NCBI GenBank assembly: GCA_040902305.1
Contig: JBBDXN010000112.1
Coordinates: 34,341 to 98,340, forward strand
DNA: 64,000 nt
Direction of reading: 5' to 3'
From: CAMLFJ01 sp040902305
Lineage (GTDB): Bacteria > Methylomirabilota > Methylomirabilia > Rokubacteriales > CSP1-6
Below the pieces are notes generated by a model, which worked only from the letters and a program-made list of their open reading frames with translations, did not search any database and was not told the DNA's origin. The position numbers and the translations under genes are program-made. Of the stretch, positions 25,322 to 32,821 are shown one piece after another (position 1 is the stretch's first letter; the number at the start of each line of letters is the position of its first letter).

Positions 25322-25330
25322 AGCACCATA
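25272..25330 (+). repeat. Tandem 23-base repeat covering the start codon of the acyl-CoA synthetase
   Basis: Two perfect 23-base copies (25272-25294, 25295-25317) and a 13-base partial third copy (25318-25330) each begin ATGAAGCACCATA. The third copy is the real gene start. The unit length is not a multiple of three, so the three ATGs lie in different frames. The pattern indicates two successive slippage duplications. Confidence 0.95.
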
Positions 25331-26898
25331 AGGTCTACCGCACCGAGCTCACGCCGGTGAGCTTCCTGGTCCGCAACGCCTACGTCTTTCCGGACAAGAC
25401 GGCGGTGGTGCACGGGACGCGGCGCTACACGTACCGGCAGCTCGGCGAGCGGGTGAACCGGCTGGCCTCGGCGCTGCGGGCCGCCGGCATGCAGAAGCAC
25501 GACCGCGTGGCCTTCCTCTGCCCGAACATCCCGGCCATGCTCGAGGCGCACTACGGCGTGCCGGCGGCGGGCGGCGTCCTGGTGGCGATCAACACGCGGC
25601 TCTCCTCCGACGAGATCGGCTACATCCTCCAGCACTCGGGCTCGACGTTCCTCTTCGTGGACGCGGAGCTCGAAGGCGTGATCAAGCCGCTCGACCTCGG
25701 CGCGCTCAGGGTCGTCCGGGTGGACGACACCGGGGCCGCCGGCGATCCCTACGAGGACTTCCTGGCGGGGGGCTCGCTCGACCCGGTCGAGAGCTGGCTC
25801 GAGGACGAGGAGGAGACGATCTCGATCAACTACACCTCGGGCACCACCGGGCGGCCCAAGGGCGTGATGTACTCGCACCGCGGGGTCTGGGTGAACGCGA
25901 TCGGCGAGATCGTCGAGACCGGCATGACCTTCGACACGAAGTACCTCTGGACGCTGCCCATGTTCCACTGCAACGGCTGGTGTTTCACCTGGGCCGTCAC
26001 CGCGGTGGCGGGCACCCACGTGTGCCTCCGGAAGGTCGAGCCCGGGCGGATCTGGGACCTGCTCGACGCCGAGGGCATCACCCACTACAACGGCGCGCCC
26101 ACCGTACAGATCGGCGTGGTCAACGACCCGAAGGCCCACAAGCTGGCGCGCCCGGTGACGGTGACGGTGGCCGGCGCCCCGCCCTCGCCCACCTTGCTCG
26201 GCAAGCTGAAGGAGCTGGGGTTCAAGCCGGTGCACGTGTACGGCCTCACCGAGACCTACGGGCCCCACACCGTCTGCGGCTGGAACGCGGACTGGGACGC
26301 GCTGCCCGCGGAGGAACAGGCGCGGCTGGCCGCGCGGCAGGGGCAGGGCTACGCGGTCTTCGACCTCGTGCGCGTGGTGGACGACACGATGAACGACGTG
26401 CCGCGCGACGGCGAGACCCTGGGCGAGGTCATCATGGTCGGCAACAACGTGGCCAAGGGCTACTACGAGCAGCCGGAGGCCACCACCGAGGCCTTCCGCG
26501 GCGGCTGGTTCCACTCGGGCGACATCGGGGTCTGGCACGCCGACGGCTACGTCGAGCTGCGCGATCGCAAGAAGGACATCATCATCTCGGGCGGCGAGAA
26601 CATCTCGACCATCGAGGTCGAGCAGTGCGTGGCCCGGCATCCTTCCGTGATGGAGTGCGCCGTCGTCGCCATCCCTGATGAGAAGTGGGGCGAGCGGCCC
26701 AAGGCCTTCGTCACGCTCAAGCCGGGCCAGAGCGCCACCGAGAAGGACATCATCGAGTTCTGCAAGCAGCACATCGCCGGCTTCAAGGCGCCCGCCGCGG
26801 TGGAGTTCGGCGAGCTGCCCAAGACCTCGACCGGCAAGATCCAGAAGTTCGTGCTGCGCGACCGGGAGTGGAAGGGGCAGGCGAAGCGGATCAACTAG
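25318..26898 (+). CDS. Fatty-acyl-CoA synthetase, AMP-forming (FadD/medium-chain type)
   Basis: This 526-residue adenylate-forming enzyme activates a carboxylic acid with ATP and CoA. Core motifs are A3 'INYTSGTTGRPKGVMYSHRG', 'YGLTETYGPHT' (A5), 'WFHSGDIGVWHADGYVELRD' (A7), 'RKKDIIISGGENISTIEVEQ' (A8), and the catalytic lysine in 'KTSTGKIQKFVLR' (A10). It is close to the acyl-CoA synthetases of the DMSP lyase/medium-chain group. The start context is unusual: ATG 25318 lies in the third copy of a 23-base repeat and lacks its own strong ribosome site. The LLM oxidoreductase follows after 2 bases. Confidence 0.93.
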   Translation: MKHHKVYRTELTPVSFLVRNAYVFPDKTAVVHGTRRYTYRQLGERVNRLASALRAAGMQKHDRVAFLCPNIPAMLEAHYGVPAAGGVLVAINTRLSSDEIGYILQHSGSTFLFVDAELEGVIKPLDLGALRVVRVDDTGAAGDPYEDFLAGGSLDPVESWLEDEEETISINYTSGTTGRPKGVMYSHRGVWVNAIGEIVETGMTFDTKYLWTLPMFHCNGWCFTWAVTAVAGTHVCLRKVEPGRIWDLLDAEGITHYNGAPTVQIGVVNDPKAHKLARPVTVTVAGAPPSPTLLGKLKELGFKPVHVYGLTETYGPHTVCGWNADWDALPAEEQARLAARQGQGYAVFDLVRVVDDTMNDVPRDGETLGEVIMVGNNVAKGYYEQPEATTEAFRGGWFHSGDIGVWHADGYVELRDRKKDIIISGGENISTIEVEQCVARHPSVMECAVVAIPDEKWGERPKAFVTLKPGQSATEKDIIEFCKQHIAGFKAPAAVEFGELPKTSTGKIQKFVLRDREWKGQAKRIN

Positions 26899-26900
26899 CC

Positions 26901-27911
26901 GTGATACAGATCGGCATCCTCGATCAGTCGCCGGTGCGGAGTGGCGGCACGCCCGCCGAGGCCGTGCACGAGACGCTCGAGCTGGCGCGCGCGGCCGACC
27001 GCTGGGGCTATCATCGCTACTGGCTGGCCGAGCACCACTCGACGCCGGGCCTGGCCGGAGCCAGCCCCGAGGTGCTGATCGCGCAGGTGGCCGCGGTGAC
27101 CGGCCGCATCCGGGTGGGCTCGGGCGGCGTCATGCTCCCGCACTACAGCGCGCTCAAGGTGGCCGAGCAGTTCCGGATGCTCGAGACGCTCAACCCGGGG
27201 CGCATCGATCTCGGCATCGGGCGCGCGCCGGGCAGCGATCAGCGGACGGCCCGGGTCCTGCGGCACGGGCCCGGCGCCCTCGGCATCGAGCACTTCCCGC
27301 GGCAGGTGCAGGACCTCGTCGCGTTCCTGCACGACGACCTGCCGGCCGAGCACCCGTGGCGGGGCATCCACGCCATGCCGTCCGGCGCCGGCATCCCCGA
27401 GGTGTGGCTGCTCGGCTCGAGCGACGAGAGCGCGCTGCTGGCCGCCCAGCTCGGCCAGGCCTTCTGCTTCGCCCACTTCATCAACGAGCAGGGCGGGGCG
27501 GAGGTGACCCGCGCCTATCGCGAGCGCTTCTGCGCCTCGCCGGACCTGGCCGCCCCGCGCAGCAGCGTGGCCGTCTTCGCGGTCTGCGCGGAGACGGAGG
27601 ACCAGGCGCGGCGTCTGGCGCGCAGCCGCGATCTGTTCATCGTGCGCCTGTACACCGGCCGGCCCGGCCCGTACCCCTCGGTGGAGGAGGCGGAGCGCTA
27701 TCCTTACAATGCCCAGGAGCTGGCCATCGCCCAGCACGCCGCCCGCCGCAGCGTGGTGGGGACGCCCGAGCAGGTGCGGGAGCGGCTCTCCGCCATGGCC
27801 GCCGACTACCAGGCCGACGAGCTGATCGTGGTCACGATCACGCACGACTTCAAGGCGCGGCTGCGCTCGTACGAATTGCTGGCCGACGTGTTCGAGCTAT
27901 CGCGGCAGTAG
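26901..27911 (+). CDS. LLM-class flavin-dependent oxidoreductase
   Basis: This 336-residue bacterial-luciferase-like protein starts at GTG 26901. It begins 'IQIGILDQSPVRSGGTPAEA' with 'HRYWLAEHHSTPGLAGASPE', the marker of the YhbW/LuxA-like 'alkanal monooxygenase' subgroup. FMN-binding features 'GSGGVMLPHYSALKVAEQF' and 'GRIDLGIGRAPGSDQRTAR' follow. Such enzymes bind reduced FMN and may oxygenate a small organic molecule. It is 2 bases downstream of the acyl-CoA synthetase, so a linked catabolic step is plausible. Confidence 0.88.
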   Translation: MIQIGILDQSPVRSGGTPAEAVHETLELARAADRWGYHRYWLAEHHSTPGLAGASPEVLIAQVAAVTGRIRVGSGGVMLPHYSALKVAEQFRMLETLNPGRIDLGIGRAPGSDQRTARVLRHGPGALGIEHFPRQVQDLVAFLHDDLPAEHPWRGIHAMPSGAGIPEVWLLGSSDESALLAAQLGQAFCFAHFINEQGGAEVTRAYRERFCASPDLAAPRSSVAVFAVCAETEDQARRLARSRDLFIVRLYTGRPGPYPSVEEAERYPYNAQELAIAQHAARRSVVGTPEQVRERLSAMAADYQADELIVVTITHDFKARLRSYELLADVFELSRQ

Positions 27912-27945
27912 GCGGCGCCGCGTCGTCTACCAAGGAGAGGACCCC

Positions 27946-28749
27946 ATGACCATGCGCTTGGCGCTGCACACGTGGACGCTGGACACCACCCCGCTCGCGG
28001 ACGCGCTCGCGGTCATCAAGAAGACGGACTGGGACGCGGTCGAGCTGCGCCGCCTCGACTTCGAGCGCGCCGCCCAGGCCGGCCGGTCCGCCGAGCAGGT
28101 CGTCGCGCTGGTGCGCGGCTCCGACCTGCGCGTCGCCTGCGTGGGCGTGGAGCTCGGCTGGGTCTGGGCCACCGGCCCGGAGCGGGCGCGGCTGCTGCGC
28201 GTGTTCGCCGAGCAGGCGGGACGCGCGAAGGCGCTCGGCTGCGCCACGATCATGAGCCCGGTCGATCGTGGACGCGGGGACGTGGGAGAGGCCGCCCGCA
28301 GCATTCGAGAAGTCGGCGACATCGCCCGCGAGCACGGGGTGCGGCTCGCGATCGAGTTCAACTCCCAGTGCGAGCAGCTCAACGCCCTCGGCCCGATGCG
28401 CGAGGTGATGGCGCTGGCCGCCCATTCCCAGACCGGGCTCCTGCTCGACACCTACCATCTCGGCCGCACCGGCGCCGCCCCGCGCGACCTCGACGACGTG
28501 CGCCCCGACGAGATCGCCTACGTCCAGTACAGCGACGTGCCGCGCTCGGGCCTCGAGCCGGGCAAGGTGCTGGATCGCCTGCCGCCGGGCCAGGGGAGCG
28601 TGCCGTTCAAGGAATTCTTCGCCGCGTTCGTCGGCAAGGGCTACACGGGCTACGCCAGCTACGAGGCGCCCAACCCCGCGGCCTGGAAGCGCCCGGCCGA
28701 AGAGGTGGCGCGCGAAGCCCTGGCCGCAACCCGCGCCGTGCTCCCGTAG
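27946..28749 (+). CDS. Sugar phosphate isomerase/epimerase (xylose isomerase-like TIM barrel)
   Basis: This 267-residue AP-endonuclease-2-like TIM barrel has a GGAGAGG ribosome site before the ATG. Metal-ligand positions typical of the family appear in 'AIEFNSQCEQLN' (Glu), 'LLDTYHLGRTG' (Asp, His), 'YVQYSDVPRSG' and 'YASYEAPNPAAWKRPAEEVA' (Glu). Relatives isomerise or epimerise sugars, inosose or hydroxypyruvate. The exact substrate is unknown. It follows the LLM gene by 34 bases and may share its transcript. Confidence 0.85.
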   Translation: MTMRLALHTWTLDTTPLADALAVIKKTDWDAVELRRLDFERAAQAGRSAEQVVALVRGSDLRVACVGVELGWVWATGPERARLLRVFAEQAGRAKALGCATIMSPVDRGRGDVGEAARSIREVGDIAREHGVRLAIEFNSQCEQLNALGPMREVMALAAHSQTGLLLDTYHLGRTGAAPRDLDDVRPDEIAYVQYSDVPRSGLEPGKVLDRLPPGQGSVPFKEFFAAFVGKGYTGYASYEAPNPAAWKRPAEEVAREALAATRAVLP

Positions 28750-28780
28750 CCCGGAGTATTCGTGAACGAGATCGACCGAG

Positions 28781-28876
28781 ACCGGGCGGGTGGCGCCGTG
28801 GGCGGCTTCCGCGCCNNNNNNNNNNNNNNNNNNNNNGCGGGAGCCGCCCACGGCGACAGGACCCGCCCGCCTCACG
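28781..28876. repeat. Large imperfect inverted repeat flanking an assembly gap
   Basis: The sequence left of the gap (about 28782-28815: GGGCGGGTGGCGCCGTGGGC and on) is complementary, with a few mismatches, to the sequence right of it (28837-28872). A stem of about 30 bases would form with the gap as its loop, which may be why assembly failed here. Confidence 0.75.
28816..28836. other. Assembly gap (21 N)
   Basis: Twenty-one undetermined bases lie at the tip of the inverted repeat, between the isomerase and gamma-glutamyltransferase genes. Confidence 0.95.
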
Positions 28877-28895
28877 CGTTGTCCCAGGAGACCCC

Positions 28896-30512
28896 ATGAG
28901 ATACCGCAAGCGCGCGATGATCGTGGCCGCCCAGCCGGAGGCCACCGAGGCCGGCGCGGAGATCCTGAAGTCCGGCGGCAACGCGGTGGACGCGGCCATG
29001 GCCTGCGCCTTCGTGCAGGGGGTGGTGGATCCGTTGATGTGCGGCATCGCCGGCTTCGGGAGCTGCGGCATCGCGATGCCCGGCGCCGGCTTCCACGGCT
29101 ACATCGACTTCCACGCGCCCGCCCCGCTCGCGGTCCGCCCCGACATGTGGGCCGACCGCATCGAGTCGGAGGCGCGCGACGGCTACGGCTTCATCCTGCG
29201 CGGGCGGGTGAACGATATCGGCTACCAGGCGGTCTGCGCGCCGGCCAGCCTGCGGGCCTACCGCGACGCCCACCGCGAGCACGGCCGCCTGCCCTGGGAG
29301 CAGATCCTGGAGTCGGCGATCGGCTGGGCGGAGGGTGGATGGACGGTGCGCCCGCACGTGGGCTCCTGGTGGGCGGAGGACGGGCAGATGGGCCGCGCCG
29401 CGAACCACGAGCGGCTCGCGTTCACGCCGGCCTCGCGGGCGCTCTACTGCCGGCCCGATGGCTCGCCCAAGCGGGTGGGGGACCGGGTGGTGAACCGCGA
29501 CCTGGGCCAGACGCTCCGGCTGATCGCCAAGCACGGCGACGAGGTGTTCTACGAGGGGGAGCTCGCGCACGCCATCGTGGAGGACATGCGCCGCCACGAC
29601 GGCCTGCTCGGCGCGAACGATCTCCGGGGCTGGCGCACCACGCGCAACGCGCCGCTCTGGAGCCCGTACCGCGGCTACCGGATCTCGAGCAACCGGCCGC
29701 CGGGCGGCGGGGTGATGCTGATCGAGATGCTGAACATCCTCGAGCACTTCCCGCTCGCCGAGCTCGAGCACAACTCGGCCGAGTACGTACGGGTGGTCGC
29801 CGAAGCCATGAAGCGCGCGACGATCGACAAGGATCGCCACGTGGGCGATCCTCGCTTCGTGGACGTGCCGGTGGAGCGGCTCGCCGGCAAGTCCTACGCC
29901 GCCGAGATGGCCGCCGAGATCCGCGCCGGGAAGAAGGCCGACGTGCCGCGCTTCAACGCGGGCGCGCCGGTCAAGGACACCACCCACGTCTCGGTCCTCG
30001 ACGCCGAGGGCAACTGCGTGACCATGACCCACTCGCTCGGCATGCCGTCCGGCGTGGTCACCGCCGGGCTCGGCTTCATGTACAACGGCTGCATGGGCGT
30101 GTTCGACCCGCGCCCCGGGCGGGCCGGTAGCCTGGCGCCCGGCAAGGCGCGCTTCAGCTCGGTGGTGCCCTCGATCGTGTGGGAGGCCGACCGGCCCCAC
30201 CTCATCATCGGCGCCCCGGGGGCGACCCAGATCGCGATGGGGGTGCTGCAGGTGCTGCTGAACGCGCTCGACTTCGACATGACCATGGTGGAGGCGGTGA
30301 GCGCCCCGCGTTTCTCGGCGACCAGCAACGCCATCGACGTGTCCAATCGCATCCCTCGCGGGGTGGAGCGCGAGCTCCAGGGCATGGGCTACGAGGTGGT
30401 GCGGAGCCCCGCCACCTACGGCTTCGCGGCGGTGCACGGCATCCGGGTGCATCCGGACGGCCTCGACGGGGGCGCCGACCCCGGCCACGACGGCATCGTG
30501 ATGGCGGTGTAG
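28896..30512 (+). CDS. Gamma-glutamyltransferase family protein
   Basis: This 538-residue Ntn-hydrolase precursor starts at ATG 28896 after a CAGGAG ribosome site. The N-terminal part has 'AEILKSGGNAVDAAMACAFV' and 'GIAGFGSCGIAMPG'. The autocleavage site and nucleophile is Thr362 in 'PVKDTTHVSVLDAEGN', with 'SRPPGGGV'-like oxyanion residues upstream ('NRPPGGGVMLIEM'). The small subunit would be about 177 residues. No signal peptide is visible, so it is cytoplasmic, more like the GGT-related acylases and hydrolases than periplasmic glutathione GGT. It could hydrolyse gamma-glutamyl or related amides. Confidence 0.9.
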   Translation: MRYRKRAMIVAAQPEATEAGAEILKSGGNAVDAAMACAFVQGVVDPLMCGIAGFGSCGIAMPGAGFHGYIDFHAPAPLAVRPDMWADRIESEARDGYGFILRGRVNDIGYQAVCAPASLRAYRDAHREHGRLPWEQILESAIGWAEGGWTVRPHVGSWWAEDGQMGRAANHERLAFTPASRALYCRPDGSPKRVGDRVVNRDLGQTLRLIAKHGDEVFYEGELAHAIVEDMRRHDGLLGANDLRGWRTTRNAPLWSPYRGYRISSNRPPGGGVMLIEMLNILEHFPLAELEHNSAEYVRVVAEAMKRATIDKDRHVGDPRFVDVPVERLAGKSYAAEMAAEIRAGKKADVPRFNAGAPVKDTTHVSVLDAEGNCVTMTHSLGMPSGVVTAGLGFMYNGCMGVFDPRPGRAGSLAPGKARFSSVVPSIVWEADRPHLIIGAPGATQIAMGVLQVLLNALDFDMTMVEAVSAPRFSATSNAIDVSNRIPRGVERELQGMGYEVVRSPATYGFAAVHGIRVHPDGLDGGADPGHDGIVMAV

Positions 30513-30528
30513 CGGCGCGCGGCCGGCC

Positions 30529-30784
30529 ATGACCGAGAACAAGAGGACCGTCGAGAGATACATGGACGGCTTCAACAAGTCCGATCATGAGCAGATCCTG
30601 TCTTGCCTCACCGAGGATGTCGAGTGGGACATTGGTCGAAGAGAACGACGTGGTGGTCGCGGAGGGGCAGGTTCGAGCCCAGAGAAAGGACGGCGGTCTG
30701 CTCAACGCGGTATTCTGCGATGTCTTCGCCATGACCAACGCGAAGATCCGGCGGCTCACGTCGTACCTGGTCGAAGTGAAATGA
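30529..30784 (+). pseudogene. NTF2-like/SnoaL protein, internally deleted and frameshifted
   Basis: The first part reads 'MTENKRTVERYMDGFNKSDH' and continues to 'LTEDVEWDI', typical of SnoaL-like proteins. At about 30632-30640 the text jumps to another frame, 'LVEENDVVVAEGQVRAQRKD', which ends 'RRLTSYLVEVK' at the stop 30782-30784. Compared with usual family length (about 115-130 residues) roughly 30 codons of the middle are missing. Both halves are otherwise well preserved, so the deletion is recent. The gene is very probably inactive. Confidence 0.75.
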
Positions 30785-30805
30785 CCCGGCGCTGAGTTCG
30801 CGGAC

Positions 30806-31672
30806 ATGCGCGACCTCGAGGTCGGTCGTCTGCGCGTCGGCGCCGTCGTCGAGACCGCCGGCCCCACGCGTCCCACGTGGCTGTTCCCATCCGCGACGCC
30901 GGAGGGCCTCGATCGCCACCGCGCCTGGCTCGCCCCGCACTTCCTCGACGGCGAGGGCCGCCTGCTCCAGAGCGTCCACACCTTCGTGGTGAAGACGCCC
31001 GACCTCACCGTGCTCGTCGACACCTGCATCGGCAACGACAAGGATCGGGGAGGCCGGCGGCCGTTCCACATGCTGCGCACCGGCTTCCTCGGCGAGCTGC
31101 GGGCCGCCGGGGTGACCCCGGAGGCGGTCGACGTGGTGATCTGCACGCACCTGCACGTCGATCACGTCGGCTGGAACACCCGGCTCGACGACGGGCGGTG
31201 GGTCCCGACCTTCCCCCGCGCCCGCTACCTGTTCGCGCGGCGGGAATGGGAGCACTGGACGTCCGAGGACGATGCCGGCACGCGGCGCATCATGGCCGAC
31301 AGCGTCGCGCCGGTGCTGGACGCAGGCCTCGCCGAGCTCGTCCCGATGGACCACCGCGTCACCGACGAGATCTGGCTCGAGCCGACTCCCGGCCACACCC
31401 CCGGGCACGTCAGCGTGCGCCTCGCCTCGCGCGGCGCCGACGCGGTCATCACCGGCGACCTCATGCACCATCCGGTCCAGGTTGCGGAGCCCGGATGGCA
31501 GACCAGCTTCGACACCGATCCCGTCGAGGCGTGCCAGACCCGGCGCGCCTTCTGCGCGCGTTACGCCGACCGCCCGGTGACCGTGCTCGGCACGCACTTT
31601 CACCACCCGACCGCGGGCCGCATCGTGAGCGACGGCGCCGCCTGGCGGTTCGCGGCCGACGGGGCGCGGTAG
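30806..31672 (+). CDS. MBL-fold metallo-hydrolase
   Basis: This 288-residue metallo-beta-lactamase-fold enzyme has the zinc motif in 'VVICTHLHVDHVGWN' (HxHxDH), a second ligand block 'EPTPGHTPGHVSVRLASRG', the Asp bridge in 'AVITGDLMHHPVQV', and the final histidine in 'TVLGTHFHHPTAGR'. The arrangement is that of the lactonase/arylsulfatase-like group, acting on an ester or lactone. No signal peptide is seen. It is followed by the dispersed repeat and the divergent-looking MarR promoter region. Confidence 0.88.
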   Translation: MRDLEVGRLRVGAVVETAGPTRPTWLFPSATPEGLDRHRAWLAPHFLDGEGRLLQSVHTFVVKTPDLTVLVDTCIGNDKDRGGRRPFHMLRTGFLGELRAAGVTPEAVDVVICTHLHVDHVGWNTRLDDGRWVPTFPRARYLFARREWEHWTSEDDAGTRRIMADSVAPVLDAGLAELVPMDHRVTDEIWLEPTPGHTPGHVSVRLASRGADAVITGDLMHHPVQVAEPGWQTSFDTDPVEACQTRRAFCARYADRPVTVLGTHFHHPTAGRIVSDGAAWRFAADGAR

Positions 31673-31759
31673 CCCCTCACCCGACCCTCTGCCCAGAGGG
31701 GAGAGGCAGAATCACGCTCTTCCCCCTCTCCCCTCTGGGGAGAGGGCAGGGTGAGGGGC
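31673..31759. repeat. Dispersed palindrome, copy 3 (double)
   Basis: Two versions of the element lie head to tail: an imperfect one starting CCCCTCACCCGACCCTCTGC and a second with CCCTCTCCCC...GGGGAGAGGG around CTCT, ending GCAGGGTGAGGGG. It sits between the metallo-hydrolase stop and the marR promoter, so it may serve as terminator or insulator. Confidence 0.8.
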
Positions 31760-31769
31760 GCGGGCGCTC

Positions 31770-31799
31770 TTGACAAGGCTCGGCCCCCGGAGGTAGTAA
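31770..31799 (+). promoter_or_regulatory. Candidate promoter of the marR-hydroquinone dioxygenase operon
   Basis: TTGACA (31770-31775) matches the -35 consensus perfectly; TAGTAA (31794-31799), 18 bases on, is a weak -10. The ATG of marR is 22 bases downstream. Confidence 0.45.
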
Positions 31800-31811
31800 G
31801 GCAACGGTCCA

Positions 31812-31821
31812 AGTTGAAACT
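31812..31821. promoter_or_regulatory. Possible MarR operator (AGTTGAAACT)
   Basis: AGTT-GA-AACT is a short palindrome immediately before the marR start codon. MarR proteins often repress themselves by binding AT-rich palindromes at this position. The site is short, so this is a guess. Confidence 0.25.
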
Positions 31822-32337
31822 ATGCCCACCCACTACCGGGGCAGCGCGCAGGAGATGACGGCCCTCGACGCCTACATCAAGCTCATGCGCGCCGCCGAGT
31901 CGGTGACGTCGCGCCTCGAGCCGCTGATGCGGGCGGCCGACCTCACCGTCGGCCAGTTCGGCGCGCTGGAGGCCCTGCTGCACCTGGGCCCCCTCTGCCA
32001 GCGGGACCTGGGCCACAAGCTCCTGCGCAGCGGCGGGAACACCACGGTCGTGGTCGGCAATCTTACCCGGCGCGGGCTCGTGCGCCGGACGCGGCGGCCC
32101 GACGACCGCCGGTTCATCACGGTCACGCTCACCGACAAGGGCCGCCGATTGATCGGCGGGATCTTCCCCCGGCACGCGCAGCACGTCGTGCGCGAGATGC
32201 GCGCGCTCTCCCCGCCCGAGCAGGCGGAGCTGGGCCGGCTCTGCCGGCGGCTCGGTCACGGGCGCCGGGAGAGTCGTGGAAAGGAGGCCGGCAATGGCGC
32301 CACACCGCACCCGCTTCGGCTCGCTCCGGCACTTTGA
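31822..32337 (+). CDS. MarR-family transcriptional regulator
   Basis: This 171-residue winged helix-turn-helix regulator has the DNA-binding region 'LTVGQFGALEALLHLGPLCQ', 'LLRSGGNTTVVVGNLTRRGL' and the wing 'RRTRRPDDRRFITVTLTDKG', and long dimerisation helices at both ends. It overlaps the dioxygenase small-subunit gene by 44 bases and is first in the unit, so it probably senses an aromatic acid or phenol and represses its own operon until ligand arrives. The last 25 residues are low in complexity and come from the overlap. Confidence 0.88.
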   Translation: MPTHYRGSAQEMTALDAYIKLMRAAESVTSRLEPLMRAADLTVGQFGALEALLHLGPLCQRDLGHKLLRSGGNTTVVVGNLTRRGLVRRTRRPDDRRFITVTLTDKGRRLIGGIFPRHAQHVVREMRALSPPEQAELGRLCRRLGHGRRESRGKEAGNGATPHPLRLAPAL

Positions 32338-32809
32338 GAAGGGCGGCGTCGAGGTCATCAAGGACGACGCCAGGAACTACGTCTTCTCGAACGTGTTCGA
32401 GGTCGCGTCCGGAGCCTTGCCCTACGAGAAGGTCGCGGTCGGCAAGAACATCGAATACGTGATCGAGGCGATCCGGGCCGAGGGCACCTCGGGCTGGCGG
32501 GCGGCCGGGCACGACGAGTTTGCCCTCGTGATGGACGGGGAAGTCGAGGTGCGCCTGGTCAAGCCCGACGATCCGGCGTTGGTGCCGCCGGGTACCCACG
32601 GCTCGGTGCCGCTGGCCGCCGCGCCCGCCGGGCGCCCGATGGGCCGGGTGAAGGCCCGCCGCGGGCACATGACGCTGCTCCCCGCGGGCGCCGCCTATCA
32701 GTTCCACGCGGCCCAGCCGGGCGTGATCCTGCTGCAGACGATGACGGGACGCGACACGATCGAGCGCTGGGCCGACATCTGCCAGACGACGCCCCGGCCG
32801 CGGGCCTGA
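32294..32809 (+). CDS. Hydroquinone 1,2-dioxygenase, small subunit (HapC/PnpC-like)
   Basis: This is a 171-residue cupin-like protein starting at ATG 32294 behind AAAGGAGG. Size and gene order match the alpha subunit of the two-component Fe(II) hydroquinone 1,2-dioxygenases (HapCD, PnpCD) that cleave hydroquinone to 4-hydroxymuconic semialdehyde. Distinct segments are 'RFGSLRHFEKGGVEVIKDDA', 'AAGHDEFALVMDGEVEVRL' and 'GHMTLLPAGAAYQFHAAQPG'. It carries no full iron-ligand set itself; the large subunit does in the known enzymes. The call rests on recalled family features plus the partner gene. Confidence 0.8.
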   Translation: MAPHRTRFGSLRHFEKGGVEVIKDDARNYVFSNVFEVASGALPYEKVAVGKNIEYVIEAIRAEGTSGWRAAGHDEFALVMDGEVEVRLVKPDDPALVPPGTHGSVPLAAAPAGRPMGRVKARRGHMTLLPAGAAYQFHAAQPGVILLQTMTGRDTIERWADICQTTPRPRA

Positions 32810-32821
32810 GAGGACGACACC

